64,000 nt of DNA from CALJFL01 sp036961205 (GTDB lineage: Bacteria > Pseudomonadota > Gammaproteobacteria > Pseudomonadales > Halieaceae): NCBI GenBank assembly GCA_036961205.1, contig JBALVI010000002.1:248001-312000 (forward strand), written 5' to 3'. A program made the translations under genes and the position numbers. Positions within the stretch are counted from its first letter, which is position 1, and every line of letters begins with the position of its first letter. The notes beneath the pieces were generated by a model. That model was given only the letters and a program-made list of their open reading frames with translations, had not been told where the DNA came from and did no database searches. Shown in pieces: positions 59,937 to 64,000 of the stretch.

Positions 59937-60857
59937 ATGAAAGGGTCGATGCAGGATTGGGCGGACATCCGTCTGTTTCTCGCAATACTGGATCAAGGTA
60001 GCTTGGTTGCCGCCGCAGTCAGTCTTGAACTTACCCAACCACAGGTAGGCCGACGTTTACGCGCGCTGGAAGAGCGGCTAGGGACGCCGCTGTTTGTTCG
60101 ATCCGGGAGACGTATGCAGCTCGCCGATGCGGGAGCCGCGATCCTGGACAGTGCGCGACGAATGCAAACGGAGATGCTGGCAATAGAGCGGTCTGTGGAA
60201 ATTCAATCGAAGGGTCTGTGTGGTCAGGTGACTATTTCAGCGACGGAGGGCACTGGCACAGAATGGCTGACACCCGTCTTGTTCGCTTTTCATCAACAAT
60301 ATCCCGATATCGCTGTAAAAGTACTAATCGAAAGTCGCGCGGTGGATTTAATTCACCGTGAGGCAGACATTGCCTTGCGAATGGGCAGACCGAAACAACC
60401 AGATTTAATTGCTCGACGTTTGGTAACGATAGGCTTTGGTCTGTACGCCACGAAGAAATATTTGCAGGGTGCAGATCAAGTCAGCACGATTGAGTCATTG
60501 GCTGGGCATCATTTTGTCGTACTCGAATCACCAGACAATCGAATGGAACCCCAGGGCATTCTTGCACCCATTAAAGAAATGACGGGGCATGCCGTGTATT
60601 CGACCAATAGTCCGTCCGCACAACTAAGCGCAGTGCGTACGGGTTTTGGTATAGGAATGGTCTCCCATCGATGGGCTTCCATGAACCCGGCATTGCTGAG
60701 GGTGCTGCCAGAATACACCCCTCTGGAGGTGGAGCTTTGGCTGGTATCGCACGAAGAGCTAAGGAACAGCGCACGAATACGAGCGTTGTCGGACTTTATA
60801 GCCGAGTCTGTTATATCCGATGAGGCTCTGTTCGCCACGGGGGAACCCTGCGACTAG
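59937..60857 (+). CDS. LysR-family transcriptional regulator
   Basis: A 306-residue LysR regulator. The N-terminal HTH spans residues 5-62 (WADIRLFLAILDQGSLVAAA then VSLELTQPQVGRRLRALEER) and the effector-binding domain follows (VTISATEGTGTEWLTPVLFA; IALRMGRPKQPDLIARRLVT). The ATG at 59937 or a second ATG at 59949 may be used; both lie next to an ATATG/CATAT dyad around 59921-59938, so the operator may overlap the start. It converges with the TonB receptor gene, the only evident local target. Confidence 0.93.
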   Translation: MKGSMQDWADIRLFLAILDQGSLVAAAVSLELTQPQVGRRLRALEERLGTPLFVRSGRRMQLADAGAAILDSARRMQTEMLAIERSVEIQSKGLCGQVTISATEGTGTEWLTPVLFAFHQQYPDIAVKVLIESRAVDLIHREADIALRMGRPKQPDLIARRLVTIGFGLYATKKYLQGADQVSTIESLAGHHFVVLESPDNRMEPQGILAPIKEMTGHAVYSTNSPSAQLSAVRTGFGIGMVSHRWASMNPALLRVLPEYTPLEVELWLVSHEELRNSARIRALSDFIAESVISDEALFATGEPCD

Positions 60858-60967
60858 CCTAGATCTCTAGCGTCAGCATGCACAGCAGGCCCAGCTGGAG
60901 CTAGCTAGCATTCATTTACCTTACTGTACTTGAGGTATGGTCGATACGAGGAGTGAAGTCAGCTTAC

Positions 60968-61007
60968 AAAAAAAAACGCCACCAACCTCCCTAGGGGGTC
61001 AGTGGCG
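60968..61007 (-). terminator. Rho-independent terminator of the second TonB receptor gene
   Basis: CGCCAC (60977-60982) pairs with GTGGCG (61002-61007), with an inner imperfect ACC.CC/GG.GGT stem, and is followed on the minus strand by nine Ts. It lies 22 bases beyond the receptor stop. Confidence 0.82.
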
Positions 61008-61029
61008 ATATGCGTGCCGTTGCAGCTAC

Positions 61030-63984
61030 CTAGAACTTATGGGTAAAGCCAACTTTGAAGATACGGCCAAACGCATTGTGCGTTTGGGCGTCGTAGCGAA
61101 GAGATTCTCGCATGTAGGGTGCATCTTCATCGGTCAGGTTAACCACCGAGGCTGAGATACTGGAGTCGCCTTCGCGGAACCTAAAGGTGTAATACAGGTT
61201 GTAAACCGTATTCGATTCAACGGTGCGATCGTACGCTGTATCCGCAAACGATGTGCCTATTAAAGAATCGGTGAAATTATCAGTATAATCATCAATATAC
61301 GATGCTCCAAGACGCACGTTATGATTTTCCAGACTGTAATTGACAGAGACATTGCCTTTCACTTCCTGAATCGGCCGCACGAAAGTGGCCGCATTCTGGC
61401 TCCCTACCGCATCAAATGCCTCTTTCCCTTGGAATTCATCAACATCGTAGTTGAGCACATAGCTGACATCCATATTCAGATCCCAGTAGCCTCCCAATCC
61501 CTCAAAAGCATAATTGGCGTTGAAGTCCAGACCATCAGTTTCGATATCGGGACCATTGACATAACCGGTGTTGATACGGGCGATGGTGGTACCACTAACA
61601 TCACAGACAATCGCATCGGTAACACCGCAAACTACACCGCCATTTTCGTTGGAGACTTGCGTAACCAGCGCATTAGGGTCTTCTCGAACAATCGCATCGG
61701 TAAAGTCAAACAACCAGTAATCCAGCGACAGCGACAGGTTTTCCATGGGGCTCAGGATAACGCCAAAGTTAAACGTGTTGGCTGTCTCTGCGTCCAGATC
61801 GGGGTTGCCCGCGCGATCCACCGCTTTAAACAACAGCTCCCTGCCAATGAATTCCAGCGCGGTACTATTGCCGGTGGTCTGATTTAAGGACGGAGCGCGA
61901 AACGTCGTGCTGGCCGAGCTACGCAGGGTCACCATATCCGTCAGGTCCCAGCGAACCGCAAGCTTGGGGTCAATAGTGTCACCGATTTGACCGCCGTAAT
62001 CTTCATAGCGCACCGCGAGCTGCACATCAATATTTTCGGCCAAGGGAATTGCCAGCTCGCCAAACACCGCGAAAACATCCTGGTCAACCGAACCGTTGTT
62101 ACCACCGCGCAAGAAGGTGAATTCCCCTTCAGGATTGCCGGTAGTGTCAAGGCCCCCCGGGCTTATCTCAATATTGGCGACATCATTGAATTCGGTCTCA
62201 ACCTCTTCGTCACGATACTGAAAACCAGCGGCATAACCGACAGATCCATTTTCCATGTCCCAAAGATCGTCAGACATAATGAACTCAAAGACGGTCAAGG
62301 TGCTGGTGAGTTCCACCTCCAGCGGTGTTTTCATCCAGTTCAACAGTCCCTGACTATTGGCAAGCTCAGGGTCATAATTTGGGGTCCCTTCAATAGCAGA
62401 GCTAAAGGGGTTGTAGTACTCACAACCGTTAGCCCCTGCGGTATCGCCTGAACAATCGGGCCCGCCAAAACCTTCCAGCGCTGCTTTCAGGTTGTCCGTC
62501 AAGTTGTCTATGGTAGAGCTTTCAGACTTATTCTCAGAATAAATTAGCGAAGTAGTGTAGGTGGCACCACCGCCAAATTCGCCTTCCAGACCTGCCAAGA
62601 AGCGGAAAGTAGTATGTTCCCGGCTGCCTACTTCAGCGGGGCCGGTAACACCAACCGGGCGACCAACAAAAATCGCACCGCCGCTAAAATCTGCAGGGAA
62701 CTCGACTGCGCCGTCAAATGGCCCGCCCGCCCCACCGACCTTAATTCCAGGATAGTTGGCGACAAAGTCTAGCAGCGCAGGGGAGTCCGGGGGTATGTAG
62801 CGATTGGTATCGGTTTCGAGCTGTGGTGGATAAGAAGGAGAGGTTTTCCACTCCGGGACATCGGAGTTGGCATACAGCACTTCACCAAACAGCGTCGTAC
62901 TGTCGTTTATATCATAGGTCAACTCGCTGAAAAGTTGGATATGCTCTTCTTCCTCAATCGAGTTGCTGAAATTAATAAAGTCGAAACCGCAACGGTTTGC
63001 AGAGGCGATAAGACCCCCTGCAGCAACACATTCAGGGTCTCTAACAAAGTTCGTCCGAAGGCCGCCGGCGGCGGGGCCTATGACTGCGCCCAGGGGCCCA
63101 ATTCGCAGTTGCGCTGTGGTCTCCTCCGACACCGTGCCATCTGGCTCCAGACGGTCAAAGGGTATGGGGAGAAACGCGGCCGGGTTGCCGGTAGTGGATT
63201 GTCCGCCCAATACCAGGCCCTCTTCAGCACGAATGAACGTCAATACGGCGTTTCCTGACTCAGCCGCCGACAGGGTATCAACTCTTGGCCTGACGTCAGA
63301 CAGCCGCTCACTATTAGGCAACTCAGTACGCGCGCGATAGCCCACAGAAGTCACCAGGTTAAACTTGTCTCCTTCGATTCCCCAGATACCGCCAAGATCG
63401 TAGTCGCCATCACTGCCGTCTATGTCCTGATAAGATCCGGAAATCTCCACTCCGACAAAGTCGCTGCGGGTATTAAAGTTTGCCACACCGGCGACCGCGT
63501 CTGAGCCGTAGGTCGCTGCAGCGCCATCTTTCAGCACTTCTATGCGGTTAATCGCCAACGCTGGAATAGTATTGATATCGACAAAAGCGGAGCCATCGTT
63601 GGCCTGTGCTGCAGCAGTCACCAGGCGGCGACCATTCATTAGCACTAAAGTCCGGCTAAGACCCAGGCCTCGCAGGTTGATGTTGGCGGTTCCCGCAGTG
63701 TTACCAGAGGCAAACTGGTTGGTCTGGTTTTCAGTACCGCTGGAAAAAGGCAAATTGGCGACGATGTCGACCGTTGATGGCGACCCCTGCTGTAGCAGAT
63801 TATCGCGATCGATCACAGAAACCGGTGAAGGCGCATCAGTTGCTGCACCTTTAATGAAAGAGCCAGTGATTATTACTTCCTCAATCACTTGATCCTGGGC
63901 CACGGCGGTATGTGCCAGTGCCGCGGTGACGGCAGCAGTGGCCAGTGAAACAAGTTTACGTCTATAAGGGATGGGGCGAATCAT
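61030..63984 (-). CDS. Large TonB-dependent outer-membrane receptor
   Basis: A 984-residue receptor. The ATG at 63984 has AGGAG 7 bases upstream and opens MIRPIPYRRKLVSLATAAVT, a signal peptide ending VAQ; a start 15 bases further upstream is also open. The TonB box is VIEEVIITGS, the plug contains GTANINLRGLGLSRTLVLMN then GRRLV and IEVLKDGAAATYGSDAVAGV (residues about 95-170), and the barrel ends AFGRIFKVGFTHKF. The size and the GLSRTLVLMNGRR motif place it in the receptor group common in Caulobacter, Sphingomonas and marine gammaproteobacteria, which imports sugars, peptides or other organic compounds. The next gene upstream is beyond the window. Confidence 0.95.
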   Translation of the reverse strand: MIRPIPYRRKLVSLATAAVTAALAHTAVAQDQVIEEVIITGSFIKGAATDAPSPVSVIDRDNLLQQGSPSTVDIVANLPFSSGTENQTNQFASGNTAGTANINLRGLGLSRTLVLMNGRRLVTAAAQANDGSAFVDINTIPALAINRIEVLKDGAAATYGSDAVAGVANFNTRSDFVGVEISGSYQDIDGSDGDYDLGGIWGIEGDKFNLVTSVGYRARTELPNSERLSDVRPRVDTLSAAESGNAVLTFIRAEEGLVLGGQSTTGNPAAFLPIPFDRLEPDGTVSEETTAQLRIGPLGAVIGPAAGGLRTNFVRDPECVAAGGLIASANRCGFDFINFSNSIEEEEHIQLFSELTYDINDSTTLFGEVLYANSDVPEWKTSPSYPPQLETDTNRYIPPDSPALLDFVANYPGIKVGGAGGPFDGAVEFPADFSGGAIFVGRPVGVTGPAEVGSREHTTFRFLAGLEGEFGGGATYTTSLIYSENKSESSTIDNLTDNLKAALEGFGGPDCSGDTAGANGCEYYNPFSSAIEGTPNYDPELANSQGLLNWMKTPLEVELTSTLTVFEFIMSDDLWDMENGSVGYAAGFQYRDEEVETEFNDVANIEISPGGLDTTGNPEGEFTFLRGGNNGSVDQDVFAVFGELAIPLAENIDVQLAVRYEDYGGQIGDTIDPKLAVRWDLTDMVTLRSSASTTFRAPSLNQTTGNSTALEFIGRELLFKAVDRAGNPDLDAETANTFNFGVILSPMENLSLSLDYWLFDFTDAIVREDPNALVTQVSNENGGVVCGVTDAIVCDVSGTTIARINTGYVNGPDIETDGLDFNANYAFEGLGGYWDLNMDVSYVLNYDVDEFQGKEAFDAVGSQNAATFVRPIQEVKGNVSVNYSLENHNVRLGASYIDDYTDNFTDSLIGTSFADTAYDRTVESNTVYNLYYTFRFREGDSSISASVVNLTDEDAPYMRESLRYDAQTHNAFGRIFKVGFTHKF

Positions 63985-64000
63985 ATACTTCTCCTTCACG

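Overview
The window looks like a chromosomal segment of a free-living, probably marine, gammaproteobacterium. The core-gene order rpsB-tsf / pyrH-frr-uppS-cdsA-dxr-rseP-bamA-skp-lpxD-fabZ-lpxA-lpxB-rnhB-dnaE and the divergent map-glnD-dapC block are typical of that class. Two large TonB-dependent receptors, several Rieske oxygenases and a PQQ/cytochrome c dehydrogenase resemble the catabolic gene content of Cellvibrionales-like (Halieaceae/Spongiibacteraceae) bacteria; this placement is an inference from gene content only. No rRNA, tRNA, CRISPR array, transposase or phage gene was recognised by eye.

Layout. (1) 1-8275, plus strand: a compact catabolic operon with acyl-CoA synthetase, two half-size MaoC hydratase proteins, a thiolase-fold protein without the usual nucleophilic Cys, its DUF35 partner, a Rieske oxygenase alpha subunit, a GST-like protein and a secreted cytochrome c-PQQ dehydrogenase. 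It suggests CoA-dependent shortening of a side chain plus oxygenation of a ring or alkyl substrate. (2) 8295-15393: an Lrp/AsnC regulator divergent from a PrnB/IDO-like haem dioxygenase-fold gene, a neurotransmitter:sodium symporter-type transporter and a kynureninase-like PLP enzyme, followed by a DUF1993 gene in AT-rich DNA and an amidase. I read this as a candidate non-canonical tryptophan (kynurenine-type) pathway. A DUF1330 gene remnant abuts the amidase. (3) 15845-25327, mostly minus: an NDH-SelD fusion, threonine aldolase, TonB receptor, TetR regulator, double-CDGSH/double-cupin protein, a GNAT enzyme and a VanA-type Rieske oxygenase. (4) 25548-34314: mixed housekeeping and accessory genes (MarC, cold-shock protein, YjdM, CDF transporter, quinone oxidoreductase, sterol desaturase-like hydroxylase, SIMPL protein, DadA-like oxidoreductase, small unknown proteins, DUF1244, SDR).

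(5) 34404-53608, minus: the envelope biogenesis, translation and replication block. It makes the LPS lipid A precursors (lpxD, fabZ, lpxA, lpxB), isoprenoid and phospholipid precursors (dxr, uppS, cdsA), the outer-membrane assembly machinery (bamA, skp, rseP), UMP kinase, ribosome recycling factor, EF-Ts, S2, RNase HII and the replicative polymerase. The roughly 990-bp gap between pyrH and tsf holds a remarkable set of tandem and inverted repeats: two perfect hairpins with different arms whose 23-nt loops are the same sequence in opposite orientation, a 99-bp tandem repeat, a duplicated terminator module and a nested palindrome of nearly 190 bp. (6) 53948-59263, plus: map, glnD, dapC and an nth with atypical Fe-S cysteine spacing. 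(7) 59322-63984: a small secreted TPR-like protein, a LysR regulator and a second large TonB receptor whose start codon lies 16 bases from the window edge.

Starts were revised where a Shine-Dalgarno sequence, overlap or family N-terminus favoured an internal codon. All functional assignments are by reading the protein sequences; no database search was run.
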